This document shows, piece after piece, positions 39,301-54,300 of a DNA stretch of 64,000 bases. Origin of the DNA: Homalodisca vitripennis (lineage: Eukaryota; Arthropoda; Insecta; Hemiptera; Cicadellidae); contig NC_060213.1 of NCBI RefSeq assembly GCF_021130785.1, positions 97,518,501 through 97,582,500 of the forward strand. The letters are read 5' to 3'. A program made the position numbers and the translations under genes. The notes below the pieces were generated by a model that was given only the letters and a program-made list of their open reading frames with translations, was not told the origin of the DNA and did not search any database. The first letter of the stretch is position 1. Each line of letters starts with the position of its first letter.

Positions 39301-42300
39301 TCCCATATTGGTCTCTAAAGTTGTTAAAAATATTAATTGAAAGAACCTGTTAAATGTAATCAACTGTTCTGTGTAAACATTGTTTTATGATAGTAACAAC
39401 CACATGTTTATTTTACCATAATTACCATAGTGTGTAGTTTGATAGTAATCACTTTATTTCAACATTTTCTATAATCACTGTTGAGTAAAGAGTAAGAAAA
39501 TAGCCAGATAAGAAAATACAAAGTTTTAGTACAAATATACTTATAACTGTACTTTTTTATCAAACATTAAGTATTAAGATATAAAAAACAAAATGACTAT
39601 TTAACTTTTACTATAAATATAAAGACTGTTGTAAAACCTATCTTAGATATATTTTGACTGACAAAGGCTTCTCAGTTTTGTGTATGTGTGTATATATATA
39701 TATTTTTTTTCTTTTTTGGCAAAATCAACTATGGAACAAAAATTCTAAGACCGGAGTATATTACAATGCTCATAAATATAAAATTTTTGACACATTCTCT
39801 TGATGGTAACAAGACAAACTCAGTATTGGCATCGGAAATATAAGGAAATATAATTCACTCGAACCAGCAGTGCTCGTAAATTTGCAAAGCCTACGAAATT
39901 ACGTGTGAAACTACAAGTAACTGCTAGTACGTAATAAATTAAAGATTTTTTTAAATGTGTTCTTTCCTAATTTATAGAAGATAATAGATCAAACACCGAA
40001 AATGTATTAAATATTAATTTAAAGGTTTGAGATAACCTGTGTGATAGCAGAGTGCTGAGACTGGTTGATGAGCGTGACGCTGGTGTTGGTCCTGCGTGGA
40101 CACACAACAGACTGACTCATCACCGTCGCAGGCAGGGTCTGGGTCACCGACACTGCTCCCGTGGTTGACGCTACAGTTACATGTTAACATTACATTGTGT
40201 ATTTCATACACAATATACACGATGGAAATCATATCATAATCATATCAGCCAATGGAAATAATGAGACTAAAAATTTTTATTTTAGATCAAAGATTTTTGT
40301 TGCTTCTCAAGAAATATTTGCATGTACATTAAATTTAAGCTAAATTACATTTTATAATTTATTCTTAATCAAGCAAACAAACAAACTAACAAAATAACTT
40401 TTGAAAACTACCACCATCATGTACAATCTGTGTGATGTACTAAGCAAAACTTTTAATTAGAGTTCATTACTTTAATGTTGAATTTTTATTTCACATAATG
40501 ATAGTATTTTTCATGGACTTTTATAATAAACATAAGACAACTGTTATATCAGTGTATTTATTTTCATGCCCAAGACCACAAAAATACTGATTTGAATTTG
40601 AACTTAGATCACTTAACCTGGTTTAAAATTATTTCTTGGATTTTATCTTGTCATTTTTGGATTCCTCATTATATTTTAGCCTAAACTACTGATAGTTATA
40701 GCTGAATAGCAAATAAATACATTGACTTGATCAAATAAAATGAGCTGAACAGTAAAATATTTCAGCCTTGCAACAATTCTTCATCTTAAAACATACAAAT
40801 ATTTTTAAATAGTTTTACACATCCAAATTTGATAAAACCGAGATAATGTAGCTAAACAAGAATTTTTTAATAAGAAATAACATACAAAATTGTCCTGTTT
40901 ATTATGATAGCATATGTTAAGCATTGACAACGCTTTTGCATATTCATGATACTACATCGAAAATACATCTTGGAGCTTTTTTATTCTGCTACATTTTATC
41001 ATACACTTGTTTTTTACTTGGATAAGTAAGAGGTTTTCTCTGGAATCAGTTTGGTTAAACCAAAAGTTTGGCTGATTGGGGTTTGGTCAATCAAGACTTT
41101 GTTTTAAACAACCACAATGAATTTCGAAAACATTAACATTATAGAAGTACAGGTATAGACCAAATTTGCTACCGAAGGTTAAGCATATATACTTTTCTCT
41201 ACTACTTAATCATTTATGTATTTCTTGAATTTAAAATAGTATAATTAAATATTTGGTATGCTACATATAATTACAGAAATATGCTTAACATTTTCTGGCT
41301 TAAAAACTGTACTTTTTAATAAATTTGTATTATCTTAACCAAGTCACTAAAACCTTCAGCCCCTTTTTAATCCATTAAACTAAAGTTTATGACAGTGGTT
41401 TAACTAAGAGAGGGGGTTAGAACCCTTTCTCCCAAAGCTCAAAAAAATATAAAAAAAATTTCTTCAACAGACATTCAACTTGTTTAAAATACAATAATTA
41501 AACTTTTAAATTTCAATTAAGTTTATTAAATTTATACAAATTTAGATTTATTTTATACCCCCCTCCCCGGTGTGGTGTGCTCTTCAATCAGATTCATCCC
41601 CCTCCCCCTCAAAAGTCAAATCCTAGTTACGCTACTGGCATGTGATCACAATGTACAGTTGAAAATTTGTTTTCTAACAACAAAAATGGGTTATACTCTC
41701 TCTACATGTTAGACTCACCTACTGGAGAATGTAATGCTGTGCTGGAAGGGAGTGTGGAGATGACCGACTGAGACAGCGGAGAACTGCTTGAGCTGTGCGG
41801 GTGCGTGTGCGTCGTGCTCACTACAATAAACACACGATCGGTAACAGCAGTTTTTATTGAAATGGTGCAATTAATTTGTTGTAATATGTTGTTATTTTTC
41901 CTCAAATGAACAGAAATAAGATTCAGTTAATATATATTTTTGTTATGTTTATTTAAGTTTTATTGCATTTATTTCAAATTAGGTTCCATGTGTTTGTGTT
42001 TCTTGAAATTTGTTAATCATTATAAGTATTGTATGTAATCTTCAATGTTTTAGTTGATAATACTGTTTGTATAAATTAAATTGTATTTATATATAAGTAC
42101 TTTCTTACTATTCATGTCTTAGATTGAAATCTGTATACTTTTTATTGCCAATTTGTTGTTTGTGTTCTCTTTTATTTTTTTTTTTACAAAGTTTTAAATA
42201 CATATATTTATTTATTTTAATCCTGTAAACCTTATTCGCAAATTAATTATATTGGTTACAAAAAAAGTATTGTGCTTTCAAGGACTTTTCAAAGCAACTG

Positions 42301-45300
42301 CAACTTATAACATATGTAATAATTGATTTGTTTTCAAACCACATGCGCTCAAGAGCGCATAGTTTAAATCGCATTTCTTGTCATTTTGCCTGTTTTAAAT
42401 AAACTTGAGTGAACTTTAAAAATTAATCTGTTCTACATATTAATACAATCAACCATATATAGTAGAATTCACATTATCTGGTTTTGGATTATTCAGTAAT
42501 TGTATTGTTTGTTTTGGCAAAAGAAACCCTTAAAAAAAGGTATAAAATTGAAAACCTAGAATTGTATCGTTTAAGCAATTATTTTGCCTTGGTGCATTTT
42601 AGTACAAATGCTTTTATGGAAAAAAACTATGAAATAGTTCCAATGATAATGTAAACTAGACAACAATTTATTTTAGAAAAAATACAGCAGTTTTGAGAAG
42701 TACTTTACAATGAGCATTGCATGCCATGACTGCCATTAGTATGCTGTTGTTTTATGTAAAATTTGGTAAATCAGAGACATATTGAGTTATTAAGTACAAC
42801 AGCTCAATGATTAAACTGACTGAACAATGATTTCCTTTCTCACTTCAAGGTAGACCATATCCATTCGTTCCTACAATGTTACGTCCTTAGTTTTCACTAA
42901 AATAGGTAACAGCTATTTATTAATTTTAACACATTTTACCTTCATGAATTTCATTACAATCAAGTTTAACAGATATAATACTTATATGCTACTCCTAAAT
43001 ATCGTCTTCTACCACCTTATTTCGACCGATCATAATATTTCAACCTAAAATGCAACATAAAATCAACTGAACTCTAACCTGAAGTGGTATGGTTGAGGGA
43101 GAGGGGCTGGGCCGTGCTGACAGTCACTGTCGAGTCTGACATGTTGTTGCTGCAAACAAGTTATGCTGTTAGCCAAGCATCTTCAACATTTATCTCAAGC
43201 ATTAACTTTATGGGTCAACCAGAAAACCTGTCACGATGGATACTGATGGATCTTCCTGACAATACAATAGACCTCGGCTACAATACGAGCAATAAGTGAC
43301 TAGCAACAAGAGCAGTACCGTTCATATTTCTAGCTGCGTGATATCATGTAAATTGAAAACGGTGCAGCTACAATATGAGCTATAAGCAATGAACAATGAG
43401 CGACTTTTATAACTATTGCTCTACATTGCTCCTAGAACTACACTGATACATTTTTCACTGTCACTCACAACCATCACACCTTCCAGTGACAATTACATTT
43501 ATATCACAAGTGTTTGGTACTTCATAGAAAAGGATATGCCTATGATATCCAAAATATCCAAGTAGGGAGGAAATTGTGTGCAAAGCCGTGATTATATAAT
43601 AAAATTTCAAGATAGACATCTCTGCATATTAAAAGATCTTTCTTCATTCTTCAATAAGAGACAACAAAATTTATGGTATTCATCACATGTTTCCCTTCTT
43701 TGTTAATAGAAAGATCCCATATTATTTTGAACTTTTTGGTCCATCCTCAAAATGTAATATTCATTAACAACAGTTTCACAACCTCTTCGTCTGACTACAT
43801 ATTTGAAACTGCATTCCACATGCGTGATGCTTATTTTTTTCACCAATATCACAGCCCACCAAATCGCTCAATCTATTTCGCTCATATCGCTTGTCTCTTA
43901 TCGCTCATATCATATTGTAAAGCATAAAATAAGAGCAGTTGTAGGAAAAAACGTACTCCTTTATTTGTATAACAAAACCGACAATTTGAATGTTTTGCTG
44001 AACAATCATCACATATTATTTTTAAATAAATTTTATTTTTAGATGTGGTTAATAATTGCTTTCAATAGAAAGAATTATTTAACGTATGTCCGCGTTATTC
44101 GTAATAAGGTTAGCTAATATTGATTAAAAAACAAAGTAATAATAATTATTTTTTTATTCTCAATTTACTTGTTGCAGTATAGTTGTCAAAATGGCAGCTT
44201 AGCCGTCAATAACAATGACACTATTGTAAATATATTTAATACATTATGTGATTAATGTTAAAATTATAAAAAGAAGAATGCTATGTACAAGTTTAAAATA
44301 CAAATAAAATTGTATAAAAAATTATAAACATGTATGATCATAAAAGTTACAACAGCAATAAAGCATAAATAAACTATCGCAGTAACAGTTAAGATTGTGT
44401 AAAAATGTGATTTAAAAATGTGATAATAAGGGAAGATTGTAAAATTTTGAACAAAACATGGTTGGTCTACAATTAATTTTTGTTAAAAACTGGATTAAAA
44501 TTTTTTTAATTAAATACTTAATTTTAATAGTGAGTAGAAATTCAATTGAAATGCTAAAGGAAAAAACACAATTAAATAGACACAAATCTAATCCTAACTA
44601 AATTTTTAAATGACAAAATATAAGTTTCATCGTGTTAAAAGTTAAATTTTATACTTTGTTTTCACACTATTTATTTGTTTAGGAGTTATGACACATGTGA
44701 CCACCATCAAGCGTTACATTGTCAGGTAACAAATGGTATACTCCACCTGGCAGCCTTGGTGGTGACCGTGACCCCGCCGCTAGTCACCCGACCTGGAGCC
44801 AAGGTGTAGTGGCGGGCTCCATTGATCGTTGTCACTGTCGTCACCTGCGACTGATTGATCTGCTGGCTGGAGCTCAGTCTGGTCATGCTCTTGTGTAGAC
44901 CCATACGACTGTTGTTCACTGTAAAATATTTCACTGCAATGCACCCCATATAGAGTATTACATCGTACACTCAGAATTACAGATCCTAGGAATTGGTCAA
45001 GATGTCAAAAACCCAATAGGTAAAACATTTACCCCTCTTTGAAGATTTATACATCCATTACTTATTGGCAGCTCTGATTCAATTCAAGCTACTGTTTAAA
45101 ATCTTAGTTCCTAGACTTATGCAGGCAGTCTATAATTAACATCAAAGTCTTCCAGTTCAGACTGAGTCAAAAATTACTTACAAAATTACACCTTGAAATA
45201 TTTCAGCCTTGCTGTAGAGAGGCCAAAATATTTTGAGGTAAATTTTTTAATTTTTAATTAATTAATTGTGTACGTGATTTTTCAAGGTGGTTGTGAACCA

Positions 45301-48300
45301 GTATCCTTTGATGTTACTCTTTAAAATGTTATGTTTAGACACATTTCACAAATTAATTATGTTTGAAATACCTTTTAATGTTTCCAATAAGTAGTGTTTA
45401 TAAAGTAGGACTCTCTAGTATTAATAGCTTATACTCAAGATTTTAAATTAATAAGTGATGAATAAGTATAACTAGTGCCTTTTGTTAAGAAGAAATTATG
45501 TATTATTTCAATAAATCAACAACTTATTTGAAAAAAATATTGTATATTACTCATTTTCGTTTTTTTACACCTGAAGAAAACTGATTCCATTCCTCAAAAC
45601 GTAGTGTTTCATATTTATAATAATACCAATGGCAAATATTGTTAATCTTTAAAATCAAGACAATTAAACATACTTTTAAAATTATTTCTATTATTAAATG
45701 AATACAACGTTACTTTAACAGGGTTTTACGTTCGTTTGTTGATGGAACATAGTGTTACTGACTTTATGTATCACTAAACGATAGCAAATGTATGGCAAAA
45801 TCCTGTTTCCTTCACAAAAACTGATCTTGAAACATTCAACTTTTGTAATGTGTAATTAATACTGTGTTCAGCGTAAATTATACTAAGCAAATAGGATATT
45901 CAGTAGACAAGTACCCTGTCCGCATTTCAGTATCTATCCAGTTAATAATTTTAAATAATAGAGTCTTTATGACAACCTACAGTAAATAAAAAGTTCTGAA
46001 GTCGAAGTTGATGTAACAATAAGATAGCAAATTTAATTAGAACTATATTGGTTTGTTTCTTGCTAGACAGTATTATATTATCAGGTACATCAGATACTAT
46101 ATGATAATCATGGATGAATCAAGTGAATTTTAACAGTTATCATTACAGAATAAGAAATTTTGTATTGAGCATACTGGGTTCTTAAATACATGTAAAAACA
46201 ATAAGTAACAGATACATCATAATGTACAATAAAAAGCCTGGTCAAAAGTAAAATAAAATATTTTTGCTGTTACTGAACCTGCAGATTTTATCTTCCATCA
46301 CAGTTACTTTTTCTCAAATTTTAGTTTTTTGTTCTTTTTTTTAAATCCATCCTTTGATTGCAAAAATGACAATGTAATAGATGACTACACTAAAATGACA
46401 TAACATATACTATTTAGATTGGTTTCTGCATGTTCTTACTGAGTGTAAGATTGGGCGAGTATGTTTTCTAATTACAGAGGATAGTAGTCTGTGACATTCC
46501 AAAGGTTATGTCACATTTAAGCCATCTGGAATGTCATCAATAGTGAGAGAATTTCAAGAAAAGACAGTGCAGGGGCAAGATGGCAGATTGATGTTGGAGG
46601 AAGGGTAGAAGAAGACCCAGACAAATTGTGTGAACACTTTAATATCTTTTTTTCCAATATAGCCGAGCAAACTCTACTGCAAAACAATCAATCAAGACCC
46701 ATTGTTATGAGTGATACTTCTTTTCTTGGAACTTCACTTATGGAATGGAGACTCACTTCCTTCAGTGAAGTTTTTAACACTATAATGTCACTGAAGTCAA
46801 CATCTTCTTCAGGTATCGATGCTCTAAGCTCTAAGCTGCTAAAGTTTTGCATTGGTGAAGTATTTCTACCCATTACAGATATAATCAACAAGTCTTTGTC
46901 TCAGGGGATTTTTCCTAGCAAACTCAAAATATCTAAAGTTTATCCCCTTCATAAGCAGGGAAGCAAAAAGGAGCTACAAAATTTCAGGCCGATATCCCTA
47001 ATCCCAACTATTTCAAAAATCATAGAAAAAATAATTTTAACCAGAATTCAAAACCACCTTAAACTCAACAATCTCCTGCCTGATAGACAACATGGGTTTA
47101 TCCCTGGAAGATCAACCACAAGTGCTTTTACCGATTTAATAGAACACATCATTGACAACTTGGAGGAAGGGAACACAGTTACAAGTGTTTTCCTTGATTT
47201 AAGTAAGGCGTTTGACTGTTTGGGCCATAGTTTAATTATCAACAAAATTAAATCTCTTGGTTTTGGAGGGACTACAGTCAAGTGGTTTGAGAGTTACTTA
47301 ACGGGAAGAGAACAGGTCGTTGAAATAAAACAAAACCTGGATGGAACAGAGAGGACTGCAAGATCTGGACCCTTGGCTGTTACAAGAGGTGTTCCCCAGG
47401 GTTCAGTGTTGGGCCCGGTTCTGTTTGTTCTTTTTACTGCAGACCTACCTAAGTATTTGGATAATATAAGCTACCCAGTCATGTTTGCTGATGACACCGT
47501 TCTTGTAACGAGTGGCAATGCCATTGAAGACCTGGACATTCGTACCTTCATATCAGTCAGTATGGCACAACAATATTGCTCAAATAACGACCTAGTTTTT
47601 AACGCTGCAAAGACAAAATATCTCGCTTCTGGACGATTAAAAGAATGATTGACTGAGCCCCCAGATCTTCAGAGAGTTGACAACACAAAACACTTAGGCC
47701 TAACTCTGGATCAAGGCCTCTCCTGGAGCAATCACACCGACCAACTGTGTTCAAGGCTTAGCTCTGCAATCTTTGCAATGAAGAGGATTAAATCCATTGG
47801 TACCTCTATCGCTTTGAAAGCCGCATATCACGCTCTGTTCGAATCACATGTTCGATATGGAATAACTCTGTGGGGAAGTTCATCTGCCGGCAACCTTCAT
47901 CGTGTCCTGGTATTACAGAAGCGGGTTATGCGGATCATGGCAGGACTACAGCCACAAGAATCTCGTAGAGAGGCTTTTAAATCTTTTGAGATACTCACAG
48001 TAGTGTCCATATACATCATCGAGGTAATCACCCACGCCTCAAGAGAAAGATTACCAAGGGTTGGTGACGTCAACAGCTACACAACAAGACGGACAAATGA
48101 TATATCCCTTCCAGCGCATAGAACAACCCTTTACACCAAGAAGCCTTCCTATAGCGGTGCAAGACTCTTTAACATGCTTCCAGAAAACTTCAAAACATGT
48201 GACTCTAAAACTCTGAAGAAAAGACTGCACAGCCTGTTGATAAACTCTACAATTTATAGTTTGAATGAGTTTTTTAATTCTGTTAATGCTATTATTTAAA

Positions 48301-51300
48301 ACATGTATGTGTATGTATATGCATTCATATATTTTCTCCTCATATATATTTTATTTTACAGAAATGTTAGTTAATATCAAATTTTAAAGATATTTTCTCT
48401 TTGCATTTATAATAGTTTTAAACTAGTTTACCTACTTCTTGATGACATCAATTTTTACTGCATGTGTTGACTCTGTAACCATTCTTGATGAATGTGTGAA
48501 TAAAGATATTATTGAATTGAATTGAATTGAATGGTTATGTTTTGAGACATCACTGTCCTTTAAAATAACTTACAATTAATTTGAATATAATATATCATGA
48601 AATAAGAGATACATATTCGCAATAACCTTACAGAACTCACGTAAAGACCAATATAAAAAGAAAAATAGCTGCAAAAAACTATAGTTTCAAAAATAATTTA
48701 CAAACACTTTTCTCACACTGCTAATCAATTACAGGCTAAGAGATTCCATGTAGTCCTTGCCCTATGATGCACAGTTGTCAACTGGTCATGTGGAGTGGAG
48801 TGGGAATATCCCCTCCCTCACACCTCCCCCTTCTTGCAAGCTGTGGTTCCCTTCTCGCGCATCTAGATCACATGGAATCTCTCGGTCTTTACGCTTATAA
48901 GAGATCCAAGAGAATTAATTTAGCTTGTGATGACCCGTACCTATATTGAGCCGGGTCATGCTGCGATGAGCTGCGGAATGAAGTCTGCTTGTACTACGGG
49001 AGTCTCCTCCTAACCTCGGTCGAGGTGTTATCACCACCCTGTTAGCTTCTTGTCTGCTCACCAACCCACCTTCTAACCTGCAAATCATCCTCAGTGAGTT
49101 GGAGATAAACAACAAGCATTACAAATTCCTTTGACTTAACTGTGGCATTCCAGCTTTGAAGAAAAATGCCTAGTAAACAGAACTGTGGCCTATGATGAGG
49201 CATTCAAAAGAGCAATCAATGATTTATTGGTCATTCTGCCTCATCAAACCAAACTTAAGAAAGCCCATCAATACCTAAAACAGAGTTAGCTGTTTTTTGT
49301 GATGCTAATATTGAATCAAATACTTTCAATTATTTTGAAAACAGAAATTTAATAATTAGAATTTAAAAAAAATAATCCAAACTGACATGATGGAATGTGA
49401 TATTATCTAAATTTATTTAAATACTGATGACTTAACCCTTCCCATACGTATTACGGAAAATCTTGCTCGGTTAAATTTAAAAAAAACACATATGACAGAA
49501 ACTCTCTTAATTTCAGTTTTTATTTATTGTCGTGAATTGTAGTTTGTAAAACCAGTGATAGAATTCACTAGAATGTTGACTGAACATCAGAAAACAGCTG
49601 TGCTCCAGTCATTGTTCTTCATTTCCTGTTATCAATCTGAAACTGATTTTTGGAACTACAGAACACCATTTTGAACTGTACATTGGCTCATTTGACATGT
49701 TTGATCTGTTTGGGAAGAGTGCCAGTACAACTCTTGAGAACGACATGTAAACTTTGTTCCTGTGTTATTGTGCGACTAATAGGAGTTTTATTTCTTTGTT
49801 TACCTGTGTTTGCAGTGAATTCTTTTTAGTTTTATATTAAATTATTACAAAAATGGCTATCCAAGATGATGAAAACTTTGGTAAATGCGTCAGTGACATT
49901 ATAAAACATATACAAATCTTTGAAAATATTCAGATTTTGTATTTTTTTCCAACAATAACTTCAGAAACTTAAATTCAAATAGAAACTTAAAGTAAAATAT
50001 GTTTTTATTGAATCAGCACACTAGAGGGAAGTACAGAAATTTATATTTAGCGTTTTAAGGGTTAAAACCAACATCACTTAACAAATACAACAGCATCAAC
50101 TGTATGTATGGATTACCTAGCAATGTTGAGGTGATGGAGATTGACCGGACCCAGGTTCTGTTTCACTGCCGTTCCATTGCTCATTAACATGTGGTTATTG
50201 TTGTTGTTATTTATGTTGTTATTGTTATTGTTCGTCTGGCCACCCACCTTCACAATCGTCACACCGGTTGAGGTCTGGTTCACTTGTGAGCTATACAGTA
50301 AAATAAAATATTATAAATACAGCTTCGTTTAAAAAACTGTACATTACATAATCATACTCAAAAGTAAAACTAGTAAAGTTTATTTAATGCTACAACTACT
50401 AACAATCAACAATCGAATTTGTAATTATTATAAAACTTAATGTACCTATGTCAACAAAGACAAAATATCAATTTCTTTAATATTTGAACATTCATATCAC
50501 TAGTATCACATAAAAGATATTAATCAATACCGTGAAAGCCTTTATTTTAAACCTACTCATAGTAATCTTAACCCTTTCCGCTCGTATGTCGGACGTCGTC
50601 CGACATTGCTATTTTGCCGTTCCGCTCGTATGTCGGATGCCATCCGACATTGCAGTGACGTCAGCTTTACTTTATTTTTAGCCGGCCTACGATGTTTCCG
50701 ATTGGTGCTGCGATCGCACGGCATTCTCAGGAACTAATAAATTACAGCTGAACTACGATTGGTCGGCTGCTGATTTATTTTGCTTTGTCATTGTAGTCAC
50801 GTTTCCTAACCAATTTTCAGACGCGTTCGCATTAGTGACTCGATATGTCGTTACCAAGTACCTCTTTTCTTTCTGATTCAGAAGTTATTGCTGAATTACT
50901 TAATTAAGGCAAGGATAATCAAATAAACATACAAAATCCAACAGTTATCTGTCAGTATAACAAATATATGGGTGGCTTGGACCAAGCAGACCACTATATT
51001 GCTTCCTACAAATTTCCCCGTAAATCTCTGAAGTAGTGGAGAAAGCTATTTTTCTGGATGTTGGAAGTGGGAATAGTAAATAGCTTTCTCTTGTTCAACA
51101 CGAATAAACAAAACCATGGAGAAAAAACAATTCAACACAGGAATTTCAGAGAAATCCTTATCACTGAACTTGTAGGCCATGTCCGTAACCCTATGAGTTT
51201 GAAGCGGGGTCGTCCTTCATCAGTAGAAAAAGAAGAAAGGCTAAACAAACAACCTCACTTTCTTGCAGCTCATCCAACAAAAAAAACTAAAGACTGTGCT

Positions 51301-54300
51301 GTTTGTAGCAATAGAAAGGTGCCAGGAGGAAGAAAGGAAACACTTTACTATTGTAAAACCTGTTCAAAAAATCCTGGTCTTCATCCTGCAGAGTGTTTTG
51401 AACGATACCATACCATGCTAAAATATAAAACTTATTAGTGTAATTATCAAATTTTATATCTCTAAAATATAAATTAGAAATAAAATAAAATTATTATACA
51501 ATATAATAATGTATATACTTTATTGACTTCCAATTTGCTAAAAATGGGTTTTTACTGAAAATATGCTAAAATAAATACGAGCTGAGGGGGCAGACTAGTG
51601 AAAAAAATCCGAGTGGAAAGGGTTAAACTTGTCCAAATCCAAAGACCAATTAGGCAGTGGTAATTTGTTAAAAATTGTATTTAAAAAAATGTGATTTATT
51701 CAATTTTTGTTGTTTTACACAAATCTATTACAAGCCTTTGTATTATGCCATAACTACTGAGTCTTGTCTTTTAGGAAAGGATTCTAAATGTCCGTATACA
51801 AAAGTTACAGAAATATGTGTATGAAACAGGAAGGGTACTATTGAGAGCACATGACGCTCTTCATATTAACCTCTTAAAATTTTTGAAAATAATTATAGTA
51901 AGATATTACTGACATTAACCAATATATTACTAAAACTGCCTAATAATTTAATGTCTTAATTTTCTAAATTCAGATTGATTTTTTTACTTCGCTCATTTAT
52001 CCACCAAACCAAACATAATGAATATTTTCAAACATATAATCTATGACCATCATAATTTTATTGATCTTTGTTTCCACGAATAATGTGATACCTACAAAGA
52101 CAGTTCAGAAAGGCCTGGTGGCTCACCTGGAGGTATTCTTGTTCTTGTAGACTTGAGCCAGCATCTTCTCTGTGAAGAGGACAGGATAACTGGAACACAG
52201 GAGGGTGGCCTCCTTGAGCAAGGTGCTCTGGTGACTTCGGTCGGCTGTGGACAGTCGGTCCAACACGAAGTTTAGGGCATCTTCCGCTCTCTCCTACAGA
52301 TCAAGGATAACATATTACAGTATAACAACGCAAGTTATTTATAAAAGAATCACATACAACAGTCAAAACACGAGATTTAGCAAGCAAGACAAAGGCAAAT
52401 CAAATCTTTACAATAACATATCCATTTGTTTTTCGGACCCAATTTTGATTCAAGCAAAATCAGATACAGGGATGTGTGAGGATTACCCATGAGATCTCAT
52501 AACCACAAAAGGGGATCATGAGAATGGAGATAACAGAAAAGTGTGGAAGATTCTTCTTCTTCTAAGGGGCGTCCCATTACCATGCACTAAAGCCTCAAGG
52601 ACCTTAAACAAAACCCGGAAGTATACCATAAGACTAACCAGTTTCAGTAGTTCTACAGACCACTGAAAACAACCAATCAGGTTCTCTTGGGGAAATTTGC
52701 CATCCTTGTCCGAACTACCAAAGATGATGTAGCACTCCCTTGCTATTGCAAGTCAAACAAAGAGCAGGTATTCAACTTCTTACTCCCGGTCACACAAACT
52801 ACAGAGTAGATTCTTCCAGAAAATGTCAAATCTAAGATGTTTCCTCAGGTATCCATTACCTGTAATTAGTCCCCCAACTTGAGAAGACACCAATCTACCC
52901 AAGGAGAGAAGATCAGACGCCAACCTAGGAAATGTTGACTACAGGATTAAACCTACTCTTCCTCTGACCCGGATCCAGTCCCTACTGCATGTTTAGTGTC
53001 TCACGCATGTTCAGTGTGAACCAACTTCAATACAGCCCTTGGGATTATATCATATTATTATTTATATTATTATATTTATTATCAAAGATGGATTCTCATG
53101 AGCACATTCCATAATACCTGTGATAGCTGCCTCAACAACTGTTGGATAAAGACCTACAGTGACCACCAGCTCCCTGTATGGTCTCACTCCCACAATCCCA
53201 TCACGTGTGCCAATCTTTTGTGGACTCATTAAATTAACCAAATAATTTTGTATAATATTCAATATATTTTTTTAATACAATTTTTTTAATTAATTAAAAA
53301 CCTATTTCTTTACTTTTACCACAAAAGGCTGTCATATATATTAAAGAACTTTAAGGAAATAGTATCTGCTAATTCAGAAATGGGTTGCAGTTTCCAAGGC
53401 ATAGAGACCAAAATTCCACAGCACAAAACTGATTGACATTACTACTTCCATTAAAAACTCAAATGTATGAATATTTTCAGATACAATCACAATGCTGGAT
53501 TTAAATTTCTAGTAATTGTATAATATATTACTTATCAGATTTTAAGGAGAAATATTGGATTTTTAAGTCCAGAGACTGACCTTGCTGAGTTTGCCCACTG
53601 CAGAGATGACTTGTGCTGCCAGGCAAAGAGTGTTAGGGTGACAATCCGCTGCCTGTTTGATCTTGGGCACATAATCGACCAGCGGCTGTGCTCGTTTGTT
53701 GGCCAGGTGCAGCAGCACGGTCAGTGTGGCTGAGGCTGTGGCGGCGGGCCCCAGGTACTCACACAGCTGTGGCAGCGATGCTTCCAACAGCTGGACACAC
53801 AGTCAAATCTCAGAACTACTCAACAAACACAATACTCTGTACAAAAAATTCATCCCTGTCAAAAAAATTTGACTTTGATAGAAGTTCCAAACAGAAATAC
53901 GCAAAATTGAAACTTTGAATGGAACGCTTATCATTCATTACGATCTGACATATATTTCAGTGGCTCATTGGGTCCGCCTACCACACATTTCAATCTGGGT
54001 GACAGAGCATTGTAAAAAAACATAACCAAGTTCAACATGAAACAAAATGATTGAGGAATTCCATAACTAAGAAAGAAATCAATCATTGACCACAGTAGGT
54101 CTGGTGGAGATCGAAAAGTGACAGTCGCAAAAGGGTTAAATCTACCAAATTATATGGTATTTTACAAGTTGATATATTTTTACTACAAATACAAATAATA
54201 GTTATATCAGTATCAGTTAATAGCATAAGGAGACTGAAAGTATGCCAATTTTCCATTCCAGCCGAAACCAGAGTGATTAACAATCAATTCCTTTCCGAAA

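Larger units (their letters stand above)
44919..48940 (-). other. Melted intron between v8 and v9, with a LINE and a dispersed repeat
   Basis: GTACGG to TTACAG, about 4 kb. Half is a LINE (46540-48532). The dispersed hammerhead-like repeat is at 45565-45830. The remaining parts are AT-rich with no gene recognised. Confidence 0.85.
50291..52126 (-). other. Melted intron between v6 and v7
   Basis: GTGAGC to TATAG, about 1.8 kb. It contains the internally deleted piggyBac element 50568-51626. The remaining AT-rich sequence shows nothing. Confidence 0.85.
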
